Assembly (NCBI GenBank): GCA_037179515.1
Contig: JAXCGZ010000132.1
Coordinates: 33,501-97,500, forward strand
Direction of reading: 5' to 3'
Origin: Halocaridina rubra
Lineage: Eukaryota; Arthropoda; Malacostraca; Decapoda; Atyidae
Length of the DNA: 64,000 nucleotides
This document shows positions 42,707 to 64,000 of the stretch, one piece after another. The number at the start of each line of letters is the position of its first letter. Position 1 is the first letter of the stretch. The notes beneath the pieces were generated by a model, which saw only the letters and a program-made list of their open reading frames with translations, was not told the origin of the DNA and did not search any database. The position numbers and the translations under genes are program-made.

Positions 42707-44150
42707 TTATTTCATTGAACACTTCCATTGTTACTAAAAAGTTTCCTGACTCTTGGAAAATAGCACATGTAATACCTCTGCATAAAAAGGGGGACAGAGA
42801 AGATGTGACAAACTATCGTCCCATTTCCCTCCTACCCATTTTCTCTAAAATATTAGAAAAAATTGTTGCATGCCAACTTATGTCATATTTAGAATCAAAT
42901 AGACTACTAACAATTAACCAACATGGTTTCAGACCAAAACTCTCGACGGAAACTGCACTGCTTAAAGTTACGAATAGTATATATAATAATATAGATATGA
43001 AAAAAATATCTTTGCTAGTTTTGTTGGACTTATCAAAAGCCTTCGACAGTGTAAACCATGAAATTCTTTTAAGTAAATGTATTAACTTAAATATTGATCC
43101 AAGCTGGTTTAGCGAGTATCTATCTAATCATAAACAGTCCATACGTCTTAACAACATTATCTCTGTGCCAAAAAATGTATCATTTGGTGTTCCACAGGGA
43201 TCAGTACTTGGTCCTATCCTCTTCTCCATTTACGTAAATGATCTATCTTCTTTCATTTCTGACTGTCTAGTCGTACAATATGCAGATGACACTCAACTAC
43301 TCCTTAGTGGTGATATTAATAATCTCCCAGAGCTAACTTTAAGAGCAGAAAACACTCTGTCAAAAATTAAAACCTATTTCCAAGAAATTGGGCTGTTAAT
43401 TAACGAAAGTAAAACACAGTGCATATTTATTGGTTCAAGGTTCCACATAGCACAAATTCCAGAAAACACAACAATTAATTTTTGCGACAGTATTATCACA
43501 CCTAGCAAAACAGTCAAAAACCTAGGAATTCACTTTGATAACCACATGTTGTTTGATTCCCACATAGATAAAGTATGCAAAAAGGTTACAGGAACATTAA
43601 TGTACTTATCACGTATAAAAGACAATTTTGAGACTACCACTCGAATAACTGTTGTTGAATCTCTAGCCCTAAGTCACATTAATTACTGCACAACTGTTTG
43701 GGGAGCTACCACTAAGACTCAGATAAACAGAATACAGAAGATTATTAATTTTGCAGCTCGAGTTGCCCTGGGAGGAATAAGAAAATACGACCACATCACA
43801 CCAACTCTCAATAAACTTGGGTGGCTGCGGGCAGAAAATAAGGTCGCTTATGCTATTTATGTTTTTGTATTCAAAATTTTGGACCATCATTATCCTAGCT
43901 GGCTATTTGATTTAAAAACAGTCAGGGATATAAGGGGAACCAACACAAGACAGAGCAGTGAGCTCTTTATTCACAGAACAAACACAGAAGCAGGTTCAAA
44001 GATGATCACTATCAAAGGGCCAACACTCTGGAATAATATTCCAGAGCATCTTAAAAATGCATCCTCTTTCACAGCTTTCAAAGGCAAACTATACAGTTTT
44101 CTTTTGGACAAATAGTTGCTGCTCATTAAGAACTAATTATTCTCATTGTA
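42707..44150 (+). mobile_element. L2-like non-LTR element, 5'-truncated (element D)
   Basis: It begins directly at the end of relic C and consists of the RT domain, a C-terminal region and a short 3' stretch. Clade assignment (L2 or a relative in the Jockey superfamily) rests on YADDTQLLL and the spacing of RT motifs. The 3' end is not marked by a clear repeat and is approximate. Confidence 0.65.
42715..44115 (+). CDS. L2-like reverse transcriptase fragment, open for 466 codons
   Basis: Motifs in order: SWKIAHVIPLHKKGDRED, NYRPISLLPIFSKILEK, QHGFRPKLSTETALL, LLDLSKAFDSVNHEI, FGVPQGSVLGPILFSIYV, VVQYADDTQLLLSG and KNLGIHFDNHM. A C-terminal region ends ...GPTLWNNIPEHLKNA. There is no stop or frameshift. 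The endonuclease and the first RT motifs are missing because the copy is truncated, so it is not an autonomous element. The intact frame suggests it is younger than its neighbours. The start codon is not biological. Confidence 0.75.
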   Translation: MNTSIVTKKFPDSWKIAHVIPLHKKGDREDVTNYRPISLLPIFSKILEKIVACQLMSYLESNRLLTINQHGFRPKLSTETALLKVTNSIYNNIDMKKISLLVLLDLSKAFDSVNHEILLSKCINLNIDPSWFSEYLSNHKQSIRLNNIISVPKNVSFGVPQGSVLGPILFSIYVNDLSSFISDCLVVQYADDTQLLLSGDINNLPELTLRAENTLSKIKTYFQEIGLLINESKTQCIFIGSRFHIAQIPENTTINFCDSIITPSKTVKNLGIHFDNHMLFDSHIDKVCKKVTGTLMYLSRIKDNFETTTRITVVESLALSHINYCTTVWGATTKTQINRIQKIINFAARVALGGIRKYDHITPTLNKLGWLRAENKVAYAIYVFVFKILDHHYPSWLFDLKTVRDIRGTNTRQSSELFIHRTNTEAGSKMITIKGPTLWNNIPEHLKNASSFTAFKGKLYSFLLDK

Positions 44151-44837
44151 AGGAAACAAATATGGAAATGATGCCGATAATAACGATCCTGTATCTTCGG
44201 TCAAAACCATGAAGAAACGTAGAAACCTTTGCTAAAAGTGTTGTATACAATCAAACAGTCGCTTGGGTATATCATATCACAACCCCTAAAAATAGGGAAA
44301 TGACGAAGAATTGCATTGCCAAATTTAGGAATAAATTACAGGGGGATCTAATCACAGAAATAGTTTTAATATTCTGGAAATTCACCATGACAGATGTGCT
44401 CAAGGAGATAATTCTAAAAATTAGCTATTACGCAACTATCGAATATTCTCTCTTGAGAAACACCGGCACGAATCAAGAATTGATTTTACTTAATGCAGTG
44501 TCATAGTACAATGATACTGATAAAGATGACCATTTAAAGAAAATAAAACTGATCAATGTTGACTTCCTTACTCATATTTCCTATTTTATTAGGCTTCATG
44601 AAATAAATTAAAACTGTAATAAAAAAGTGAAAGTATTTAAATCAAGGAAAAGAATATTATGTTGCTTTATAGAATTCTCATCCTGGTATTGGCAGAAGAA
44701 AAGTCACTCAGAATATTTTATTGTTTCTTGTACGACCGTGGCGGGTGTCACACGCAAAGTGTGAGGAACATTCCGGAAGGAGCTACTGTAGGAGTTTATT
44801 TTATACAGTTGAGATCAATTTTTAGATCACATTCAAG

Positions 44838-54070
<9,233 letters not shown>

Positions 54071-54945
54071 AATTGTTACTACGGTAATATACTATACATT
54101 CTTAATTGGTATTAAGTTCATTTATCATGAGAAAGCTACTGTAATATTAAATGTTATTTAGTATGACTATTTTGATGAAACTGCTCTTCTTAAAGTCAAT
54201 ATTTATCGATATCAAAATATACATTCTATCAATATAGTTGTTGAAAGTGCAGGTATGCTCTTTGTTAAAATTTAAAACTTTAGTTATGTCGTTCTTAATG
54301 AAAATACAGTAATGATAAATCAACTGTAATTTTAGTTGGAAGGTGTTGAGAATAATTGGTAACTATTGTAGGTAGCTTTAGTAAAACTACTATATAGTAG
54401 TTCTACCTTTCAAGTTATGAATAGGATATTGAGGAACTTGCACTTTTATTTCTCGGTAAGGCAGTGGTAAAAAAAATAATCTGTATCTTGATGGAACTCT
54501 AGCAAGGAGATTTTTTTATTGCACTTTGAAAAACCTTAATTTGTCTTTTTAAGTTAACCCTTGTCAAGTTCAGATAATGATTTAAGCGTCATAATTTTGT
54601 CTTAATTGTAAGGCGATGTAAGCATCATCTTTATGAAGTTCACATTGTATTTTGTCCATATCAATTATCCTGTTTTAATTGGATAATACTGATGATGTAG
54701 CCTTTACGAAATTGTTATTGCATTTCATGAAAAGTTAATATTAAATATCTCACCTTCAGTGAGATATGTCATGATGTTAAAATATTAATTGGAGCACCTA
54801 AGTTTTTTCCTTTTGTATTAAAGCCATATTGTCAAATCAATTAAAGAGTTACTTTCCATTGTTTCTTTTCTTTAGCCTGTGAAGGAACGAAGTTGTTTGG
54901 CTCCAAACAAATATAAATGGGAAGTAGAGTAGGTGTAATATTGTT

Positions 54946-54951
54946 AATAAA
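54946..54951 (+). terminator. Candidate GLRX3 polyadenylation signal
   Basis: AATAAA about 875 bp after the GLRX3 stop codon. ATTAAA variants at about 54813 and 54838 are alternatives. Confidence 0.45.
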
Positions 54952-57900
54952 GATATTCTGTTATGTATATCCTGTATCTGGTAAAGTCTTACTTGTGTTT
55001 TAAAGGTTTCTGTATTGTATATCTCGATATAACATTGGAATTGAGTCAATGCAAGCTTCATTACCATGTCAATTACAAATCATAAATCACTTCAACAGGT
55101 ATAGCAGGGAGCATGTGGAGTGTTGTGTCAGTATCTCTTAGTTTAAATTAAGGTGTTCTAAGTACTAAATATTAATCTGTTCCAGTCTTATTGAGAAGGT
55201 TGACATTATGACCCAGAATTTTGATTAACCGAGTAATTAATATGGCATCATATTGCTTGCTAGCCTATAAATAGATGTGTCTTGTGCATAATTGATTTGT
55301 CATGGGCGTTTTGTACACCAAAAGGCATGTCATGATTATTGGATCTTAGCCCTTTCTATTCTACTTGAATCAGGCTATCAAGATTATGATAGATTGGTGT
55401 TTATATCTTGCTAATTTATTTGAAACATACTTTAGTATATGATTCATTGAAGAAAGTTCTTAATGCGTTTTGCTGAATCTAGCTGGATGTAAAGTTAATT
55501 CATGATTTGAAGGCTCTTTCATAAGTAATTGATGTGGTGATCAGATTAAGAGACTTGTCCTTAGTTTAAACTAGATACTGCTGGTTGTACTTTCTAGTTG
55601 TGGATATATAAGTGATGGACCATTCAAATGTGTAATATAGTTTTTGCCTTGGATACTGGCTTTAATGTATGATAAATCATTCAATAAGTGAATGTACAAA
55701 AAGGATCTGTCCAAAGATATTTCTTATTTATTTCGGATGCCTGATGAGATTTAACTTTGTTGAAAAATTTATTTTGGGTGCAGTATCCAATTTGTTTAGA
55801 CCTTCATGTTTATTATCCTCCTCTACTGATCATCAACTTGATGTAGTGAGGAGGCTTGTGTTACTCTATGACTCAGAGAGCAAAGCCATGGGAAGCATTA
55901 GCTTCCAGTAGGGTCACCCTATTGCGTCAAGATCAAGAAAGAGGATCCAGATTAAGCATGTTCCAAACCTCAAGTCTTTAATGAGAGACCAGGCAGACAG
56001 TTTGTTTTTATTTCAGCAGGTGTAAAGACATATAAATGCTGTATTAGATTTACCTTGGTTTCACTGGTATTGGAATGAGCTGATTGATCTGTGAAGCAGT
56101 ATGTGCTTTTTGGAGTGCAACATCAAGTACATGTTAAACAAAGACATACAGGTATCTTCACCTGGATCAGCAAAAATCCATTGGTAACAAAGTGAAGACC
56201 ATCATCTTCATGTGAAGCTATTGTGCAACACTGCATTTACTTAGTAAGTCCTATTGATGGTGGACATGCCAACTACAAGGAATAGGGGACTTCAGGGCCA
56301 GCATTCCTTCACATCATGAATTTTCCTGCCAGAACAATTAACATGGGTGGGGATGAGTACAGGATACAGTATATTGAAACCCTTGCTACTACGTTAATTC
56401 TTCTGCTTCAGTTGTGCCCAATTGCCTTTCTTCATTGGAAATGGCACCATGTTAGAAAAAAAGTTTATTTCTCTTGGTAGGGCCGAAAGAATTTCATATC
56501 TGCGTTGTCTGCTTCTTAAAAACTGACTAGAAAGGGAATGGAGAGTAGAGGACACACATTTCCACAGGGATGGCCATCGTATGTTTTAGCCTTGCTAGTC
56601 ATTACTATTACAATAGTTGTGAGCACTTCTGAGAATGGGAGTCTCGTACTTTTTCTTTAAAACGTATGATGAAATTGTAAAGTTGGCTCTTAATTTATCA
56701 TAATGTTTTGCGTGTAATTGTTGAACGACTTACTGCTGGATTTCTTTCATAGGTACGATATATTGTTTATCATATCAGTAAGACTTGTCGTCGGCGTTGT
56801 TTTAGAGCCCATCAGTATTTTGTTGAGATTACTTAAAATAAAAAATTAATTAGAATGAAGTGTTCGAAATAAATTTTAATTTTGAAATAATTTTGTCTTG
56901 CAATATTGTTATATATCAACAGGAGATTACTTTAGAGAGCAGTAAATTAATAAGATTACCGTTTTTACAGATTTTTGCATATATTTTTTGTCATTAATAT
57001 TATACATGTTAGATTCTAATGGATTCCATATCTTAAATTATCTTGTTGCTTTACGGTCGTAATATTCTGAAAGTTTTGCTCCAAGTTCATAGAGAAAGGA
57101 GATTTGCACTTTATTGGCAGAGTGGTCATTGTCAAGGAGTTCTTGAAAAGTATTCCATTTCAGCTCCTTATATGTATATATGCATGGAAACTATTGCATT
57201 CAAGAAGAAAGAAACCATGTCATTAATTGCTTTTTAAAGTGATTATGTTTTCACTTTGACATGGTTATCCCAGTAGAGTTCAGAATTCTCATTTAATTGG
57301 AATAAATTAACCATATTTTTCCATTACCCCTTAGAGGGTTAAGAATGTCTCCTCCAGTGTTTCCTTGCGTGTCGTGCAAGTTGACAATATGGTGAGAAGC
57401 AAGATGACTGAAAATCCTCCCCTCTCTATTTTATTCCCATAAAGAGTCAGGGTTTTTGCTCTGACTCAACCACCCCCTTGGAAGGGGATTATATTTTTTG
57501 TATAGTAGATTGACAGATTTTTTTATTTTTTACAAAGCCACTTGATAAGGTATAATTATTTTTGGTAATAAAGTTCTATTTCCTGTTTGTATATTTTTAT
57601 ATAAAGAAGAGTTGTGAAGTGAATATTATAGGAATATATATGTAAAGAGTGATGAAAGACTGGAAAAAGAAAAATTTATTGGCAACCAATGGTTTTGATG
57701 ATATTTTGAACCTCAGTTGTTAATGTGTGAATATTTTTTTTAATATAGTCCATAATTTTTGTGACATACTAAAAAGCATGCCATTAATGGTTATGCAAAA
57801 TCTTCAAAAGAGTATGAGGAGAGTGGATACAATAATGAAAAACTATATGCATGAAAGTGTACGCGAGAAGGAAACCTTACCTTCACAGAGGAGGCTGCTA

Positions 57901-60900
57901 AAGTCAACCTGTAATTATATGTAACTGCTTCTATTGATAGAAAAAAAAATCTGCTTACTGCTAAATGGTATTACTCTTTCAGTTCTTATAATTACACCTC
58001 AGTGTATATAAATATTCAGATATTCTTTTCTTTCTTAGAGGAAAAATTCAGTAGTTCTACGTTATGGGAGATGTAGTTAGCAGACGTGATTTTAGAATAG
58101 GTATGAAGATTGTAGAGGAAAGAGAAACCAAGAAAGAATACTGGAACTGGAGTATGTGAGTTGAGTATACCTAGAAAAAATAAATGGAAGGCCATTTATT
58201 CTGGCTGCTCCTTGGTTTCAGGAAGGAGCACCAGAATTGTAGATAGGTAGGTAAGCTGTGGTGCCTGTTCACTTATAGGTAGAGAAGAAGGTATAGATAC
58301 ACACAATAACTGACTTGTGGTAGACAAATTTTGATTTTATAATGTAGACCTGTCAGTTTAAATGATAAGAAAATTTTTAGAATACCAGTCATTTGGATGC
58401 ATTTTATCTATATTGACTATAAAATGCTACTAATAAAATTAGAGGGACAGAGTAGGAGAATGATCAAAGAATACTATAGAAGGTTGAATTGGTATAAGCA
58501 TCTTATAAGAAGGAAGCACATGTTTGATAGAGCACCAACTATGGAGGTATAAAGGTGTAGGAAAGAGGAAATCCAAGGTAGAGAATCTGTTCAACAGATA
58601 TGAGTGGAGGAAACTGATGAAGACTAGGAACCTTATATGAAAATGGAGAAAGCTTAAGACAGAATACTGAAAAAGGATTTCTCTGAATTGGTCTAACTGG
58701 AATTAGGGGGTTACCTAACTAAACATCTAAAAGTGGATTTTTCACTTATTTCTCATTTGAAAAATGTGCCTTAATGAAAGTAATAAATAGCTTAGGAGGA
58801 TATATTAGAAACTTACAAAACATGTCTTTCATGGCTTTAAGTACCCATTTTTATTTAATTTATTTAGGACCCCAAGTAGAATGATTTTTTTTTTTTATAT
58901 ATTTATATGAGATGTTATTTTAATTTGTAGTGTGGCTGCCACTGAACCACAAAAGGGAGGCAGCCCTTCCTTGCTCTTTATATTCGCTTTTCTTTATATA
59001 TATACCAAGGAGTAAGAATTTGGGATGTATGTTACAAGTGTAACCTGAAAGATGTAATTATAGCGAAATGTTCCATATTTTTTGAACTTTTTTGATGTTC
59101 ATATTTTCTTTTGTTTTCCATGTTATTGTTTTTTTAAAACCAGCTAAAACAAAGTGGGCTTCTTCCGTTATCCTCTTTTGTGCTACATAATTTTCAAATT
59201 ATGCCCATTATAGTTAATGCACAAATTGTATGGCAAAAAAAAAGTTTTATTATTTATATACAATTAGTAAAAAATTACTTTTCTAAAATTACAGAGAAGC
59301 AAACAAGACAATGGAAAGCATATACTGTATATTGTATGGTTATTGAATGATGAGTGTTCAGCAATGGGCAAAACTGTCTTACTTTTATTCTTTGGAATCA
59401 ATTAAACATTTTATTGCATCAATTAATTTGCAATTTGCTTTTTTGCATGCATTCTGAAAGTGACCTTTTTTAATATTCGTTATTATTATAAGCTATCAAA
59501 ATAAAATATTTCCTGGAGGAAAAATTTGTTTTATGCATTTTTATATTTCCTCTTTAGAATCTCCTTTAGCTTCTTGAAGGACTTTTAATATAGAGATGGC
59601 AGGTAGTAATGTTGGCAGTAGTTCTTTGTATATTTTTTATATAGTTTGTGTTATGATATCATAGTACCGTTATAAATTAATATCATTATATGGCACACAC
59701 TGATAGTACTAGATTAAGATTCTGTGATAATGGAAAGATAAGTGGGTCATTTCACTGTGAGCATGTTGGGTTCATGTATTCTTATCTATCTACAATATAT
59801 GTAGGTTTGATTCTGAAATTTTCTACTTTTTCGCTCTTCCTTTTTAACAATTATTATATTAGCTCTGAATACTTACGAGTATTAATTTTTTTTTATTTAA
59901 TTTGACTTAAAGTTACAGGCCTTCATATTGCATTGACACATCTTCTGCAGACTTTGACTAAAAACTATTTTTATAGTTAACTCCTCTATCACATAAGTTG
60001 ATGAAGGTCTGTCATTTCCCTTTATTATTCAGTTGTGGCTACCCGGTTAAGTTAAGCAGAATATGGCATAGTAATAAAGCAGGATATGGCATAGCAATAA
60101 AGAAAAGTATATATAGTTCACATTTTTTTTATAGAAACTTTTGCAGTCTGTGTTTTTAAATATATTTCTATCACGTAAGATGATGAAGATCTGTAGTCTC
60201 CCTTTATTATTCAGTTGTGGCTACCCAGTTAAGTTCCGCAGGATATGGCATAGTAATAAAGAAAAGTATATACTGTACTGTATATATATTTCACATTATT
60301 TTTGTAGAAACTTGCAGTCTGTGTTTTTATAAATATTTTTTTTATTTTCTATGTGCTTTCTTATGTACATTATATACTTCAAAATTTTATATTACATTTA
60401 TTTAATTTCTATTTGGCCTATTCTGTTCATGTTCTTAATATCTACTCATACATATTTCATAAACTGTACTTTTTTATATACTAAGTCTTTTCCAACATTT
60501 TAATTGCTTTCGTGCACTTGTTGCCTTCATGCTGTATTAACTGATTGATTTTATATGCCCTCCCTTCTCCCTTGCCTTCCTCCACCTATCCCCAACCCTT
60601 CTTCCATCTAGTCCCAGCATGTGCAGGTACACGAACAGGTTTGAGTGACCTTGAAGGGTAATAATGGGCCTTTTACCTTGAAGATGACTGTTCATGTACT
60701 GTTTGAATATTTTATGTGATGACATCTTTAATGTGTCTCTAATACCACAGGACTGTTTAAAGAATCAAATATGAAAGGCAATACAGAAAAATGCTTAGTG
60801 CTCGCAGTAATTTAATTTATGTAGAAAGAATACATTAAATATAATCAGCTCAGTGAAGTAAGACATCCCCAGATCAGAATACACTATTTATCAATCATCG

Positions 60901-61445
60901 TCTTATTGTGTGTGCACTTCATACTGACCAAAGCTATGCTGTGAAATCTATTGTATCATTGAGTGAAAAGGAAAATAAATTATATAATAATTTAGATTTT
61001 AAGATACAAAGAACAAAGTATTAATGCAAAGACATACAAAATTAAAACACATAGCTAAATTCGATGTGTGCAAAGAGTATTTAATTGATGACAAAGTTTA
61101 TTATTGAATCCTTGGAAAATGGGGTCCAATATGAGTTCACATGTACAACAGGAGGTGAGAGAAGGCCAGTTGGTGGTCACCAACATGAAAAATGATATGG
61201 TGAGAAATAAGCAAATTTTTTCTATTTACCTCAGCTTATTAATTTAAGCTACATTTAGCTTCGTCATTGAATATACTGTATATACTTAAAATAAACAGTT
61301 TTAAAATGGAGATTCTTTGCAATTGAAGTAGATTATTGATTTATTTTATTTTACAAGTATAATTACTGTATCATAGAGTCTATTTAGTCCTAACAATGAG
61401 AAATAAGTCAGGAATGATATTAGGGGACATGAGACTTTGTCAATA
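54952..61445. other. Long intergenic stretch, no gene seen
   Basis: AT-rich DNA with only short frames. It includes a 182-bp tandem duplication at 59988-60345 and a stretch at about 58430-58680 that faintly resembles the C-terminus of a reverse transcriptase (RLNWYKHLIRRKHMF). No host exon or transposon terminus was recognised with confidence. Confidence 0.5.
59988..60345. repeat. 182-bp tandem duplication
   Basis: Two units share TTTATTATTCAGTTGTGGCT (60021 and 60203), GATATGGCATAGTAATAAAG and GCAGTCTGTGTTTTTA. The first unit has a small internal duplication of the GATATGGCATAG segment. Confidence 0.85.

Positions 61446-61535
<90 letters not shown>
61446..61535. repeat. (TA)n microsatellite
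   Basis: About 90 bp of TA repeat, 125 bp left of Tigger copy 1R. Confidence 0.97.
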
Positions 61536-61538
<3 letters not shown>

Positions 61539-61571
61539 GTTAAGCTTTAAGGTTGGTTTGTCTTCTATACA

Positions 61572-61640
61572 TTCTGTGGTGTAGCTGGTAGGGCCTTCTC
61601 ACAGTAGCTGTGTCCTAGGTTCGAATCTGGGTTGGATAAA
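61572..61640 (+). repeat. tRNA-like sequence (SINE head or tRNA pseudogene)
   Basis: GTGGTGTAGCTGGTAGGGCC is a good A-box region and TAGGTTCGAATCTGG a good B box, about 35 bp apart as in a tRNA. Acceptor-stem pairing is not convincing and no body follows before the Tigger terminus, so a functional tRNA is unlikely. Confidence 0.45.
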
Positions 61641-61904
61641 ATATGATTCATATATATACAGTGTTCCCTCGCTATATCGCGGTTCACCTATCGCAAATTC
61701 AGTGCATCGCAGTTTTTTTTTTCGGGGTATATGCAAGAATATTAAAATATAAAAAAAATAAAATTTTCAGTATTTTCATTATAGAAATTTTGTTTTTTCA
61801 TTATTTTATTGCTAAAAAAATTTATTTTCCAGCCTAAGAATAATAAAACAGTAAGAAATAGTAAAAAAAACATAAATTTAAACATGTAACTCTGCACCAC
61901 AGAA

Positions 61905-62345
61905 AGTATGATACCGGTATCGGCGTTTCGGAAAACGCAAAGGGTCGCAACCACTTGAGCTAGCACATATTAAAGTTTCCAGTATTTTGATTATTTTATT
62001 GATAAAAATATGTATTTCCTAGCCTAAGAATAATAAAACAGAAAAAAATAGTAAAAAACATAAATTTAAACATGTAACTCACAGTACTGCACCATTTAAA
62101 ATATGATACAGGTATCAGCGTTTCGGAAAACGAAAAGGGTCGCACCTACGTGAGCTAGTACATATTAAAATTTCCAGTATATTCATAATTTAATTGATAA
62201 AAAAAGTATTTCCTAGCCTAAGAATAATAAAACAGTAAAAAAACAGAAATTTAAACATATAACTCACAGTTTTGCACCATGTAAAATACTGTACGATAAC
62301 GTACACGGTATTGGCGTCTTGGAAAACGCAAAGGCTTGCACCTAT
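61905..62345. repeat. Three subterminal repeats inside Tigger copy 1R
   Basis: Units share GTATCGGCGTTTCGGAAAAC-type cores and GTAAAAAACATAAATTTAAAC. The first has a perfect 12-bp palindrome GATACCGGTATC (61913-61924), degraded in the others. Confidence 0.75.
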
Positions 62346-62585
62346 GTGAGATAGTTCATGAGATGCTATTGGCTGAAAGGGTGAGAGATGACAAATCACA
62401 GAATTGTTTTTCTGTATTTTCTGTATCATGGAGTCTGATTGGCTTTTTGATTGAAGCTTCTTTCTCCCAGCGTCTTCCATTGTCTCGCCTCACCCGTTCA
62501 GTCTAACTCACGTGTGCGCCATTCGCGTTGTGCTTCTTAATACGTTGTGCTTGTGATTTTTTTTACTCGTTTTTCAACCTCTGTA

Positions 62586-64000
62586 ATGCCTCCCAAGCGT
62601 CCTTCATCTTCTAAGGCTTCTGGTAGTAAGCCTAAGCGGCAAAGGAAGATCTTGACCATAGCAGACAAGGTAAAACTGTTAGATATGCTGAAGGAAGGAA
62701 GAAATTTCACGGATGTAGGCCGCCATTTTGGCCTTAACGAATCTACTGTTCGATACATCAAAAAGGACGAGGCAAATATCAGGAAAACAGCAACTATTTA
62801 ATTTAGTAAAACAGCGAAGAGGGTCGTAACACCCCGCAAAAAGATAATAGTGCAGATGGAATCTGCTTTGGCCCCATGGATTGCTGATTGCAGAAAGAAT
62901 AACATCAGCTTAGCAATATCATACAAACAAAGGCGATGAAGCTATACGAAACATTCGCTGCAAACGAACCCGACGACAACAATGGTGACCGTTGAGAGGA
63001 GGAGAGAGGGGATATCGACGACCCACAACCAGGACCCTCCAGCGATTCTCGACCGAGGAAACTAATTTGTGGCAAGCAAGGGATGGTTCGTAAAATTTTC
63101 TAAAGAGAGTTTCGGTTTATGGTGAAGCTGCCTCTGCAGATACAGCTGCATCTGAAGATTACGTGAACAACGACTTTAAGAAAATCATCGCTGAAGGGGA
63201 ATATGCTCCTGAGCAAGTGATTAACATGGATGAGACTGGGTTATTTTGGAAGAGAATGCCATTTCGCAATTTTCTCTTCAAGGAAGAAGCTAAAGCCCCG
63301 GGATTTAAAGCGCACAAAGACCGCATTACCGTCATCATGTGCGGAAGCTGCGGGCTTCATGTTAAAGCCCGGGCTTATCTACAAGTCTAAGAACCTAGGG
63401 CTTTGAAGAATAAGAATAAGAATCTGCTGCCAGTGTATTGGATGCATAACCCTAAGGCCTGAATCACAAAAGCCTCACATCGGACTGGTTTCACCAATGC
63501 TTTATCCCTCAGGTCAAAATTTATCTTGCAGAAAAGGGCCTTGAATTTAAAGTCCTTCTTTTGATGGCTAATGCTGGTGGCCACGCAACTGATCTCGAAT
63601 ATGACGGTGTTCAAATACAGTTCCTGCCAGGGAATACATCACTGATTTAGCCTATGGATCAAGGTGTTATTCGTGCGTTCAAGGCCCTCTGCACACGAAA
63701 TGCCCTGGCGAACCTGGTTGAATCCATGGATACAGACAAAGAATTATCACTGAAGACTTACTGGCGTAACTACATGATTGCTACATGCCTTCAAAATATT
63801 CAGAATGCAATCAAAGAGATGAAGCCAGCCACAATCAATGCCAGCTGGATGAAATTGTGGCCCAAAGTTATCTACGACTACAAGGGATTTGCTCCTGACA
63901 AAGTCCATGACTTGGCAGTTGCGAAAGCTGTGAAGATGGCTGCATTTCTATGAGGAGAAGGCATTGAAGATATGACTTACGAAGACGTGAATGAACTGAT
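62586..64000 (+). pseudogene. Tigger transposase (DDE_1), broken, catalytic Asp lost
   Basis: ATG 62586 opens MPPKRPSSSKASGSKPKRQR with the CENP-B-like helix-turn-helix, then stops at TAA 62799-62801 where copy 1L reads Ser. Later blocks are GEAASADTAASEDYV, INMDETGLFWKRMPFRNF (first catalytic Asp kept), and LLLMANAGGHATDLEY, where the family motif is DNAPGH, so the second Asp is Ala. TSLI-stop-PMDQGVIRAFKAL follows, then a C-terminal block open to 63953 (SWMKLWPKVIYDYKGF). At least four stops plus the catalytic change make it non-functional. Readable sequence continues past the window end. Confidence 0.85.

Larger units (their letters stand above)
61659..64000 (+). mobile_element. Tigger/pogo DNA transposon, copy 1R (3' end beyond window)
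   Basis: It starts at CAGTGTTCCCTCGC after a TA (61657-61658), followed by CGCGGTTCACCTATCGC as in copy 1L. Three subterminal repeats (cores at about 61925, 62120 and 62316; spacing 195-196 bp) precede the transposase. Its orientation is opposite to copy 1L, so the window is bracketed by two copies reading outward. Confidence 0.85.

Noticed and set aside
57300..57350. TTAA-flanked CCCCTTAGAGGG resembling a piggyBac end
   Set aside because: No partner terminus or transposase nearby; likely a chance match or a very small remnant.
58430..58680. Faint similarity to the C-terminal region of a reverse transcriptase
   Set aside because: Only a short motif with stops; not enough to annotate as a relic.
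61572..61640. Functional tRNA gene
   Set aside because: A and B boxes are present but the acceptor stem does not pair convincingly; kept only as a tRNA-like repeat.

Overview
The window looks like nuclear DNA of an arthropod, most probably a decapod crustacean. The reasons are split genes with GT-AG introns, long pure (TA)n and (AGG)n arrays, scattered TTAGG-like motifs, and a very dense mix of Tigger/pogo, piggyBac, hAT, BEL/Pao, CR1, RTE and L2-like elements. The organism call is an inference from composition; no marker gene here fixes the species.

Three host genes are visible. (1) A plus-strand gene at 2188-22439 has at least seven coding exons and resembles the CARTF/ALS2CR8 (calcium-responsive transcription factor) domain family. 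Its 5' end was not found, and its 6-kb and 11-kb introns are filled with transposable elements. (2) A minus-strand gene at 27287-28417 encodes a protein with nine C2H2 zinc fingers. (3) A complete nine-exon plus-strand gene at 44838-54070 encodes monothiol glutaredoxin 3 (GLRX3/PICOT, 324 aa: one thioredoxin and two CGFS glutaredoxin domains).

Layout: 1-1857, inward-facing Tigger element inserted into another Tigger-like fragment; 2188-22439, CARTF-like gene, with tandem satellites and a CR1 element (A1) in one intron, and a nested Tigger-like / BEL / piggyBac / hAT complex in the next; 23.4-24.8 kb, RTE relic; 27.3-28.4 kb, zinc-finger gene; 28.4-31.7 kb, no gene seen; 32.1-37.4 kb, three head-to-tail copies of a CR1 family (B), one with both ORFs open and an SGNH-esterase ORF1; 38.0-44.1 kb, mosaic of four non-LTR elements; 44.8-54.1 kb, GLRX3, with (TA)n arrays, a foldback repeat, a Tigger relic and a long (AGG)n array in its introns; 54.1-61.6 kb, largely featureless AT-rich DNA; 61.7-64 kb, a second Tigger copy of the left-end family in opposite orientation.

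The three host genes show no sign of working together. Most of the structure comes from transposable elements. I did not find a convincing new cellular system. The most unusual signals are the CR1 head-to-tail array joined through its own 8-bp tail repeats, the -1 ORF1/ORF2 overlap shared by two CR1 families, a 180-bp tandem repeat that seems to carry a transposase remnant, and the recurrence of roughly 175-200 bp tandem periods in unrelated repeats.
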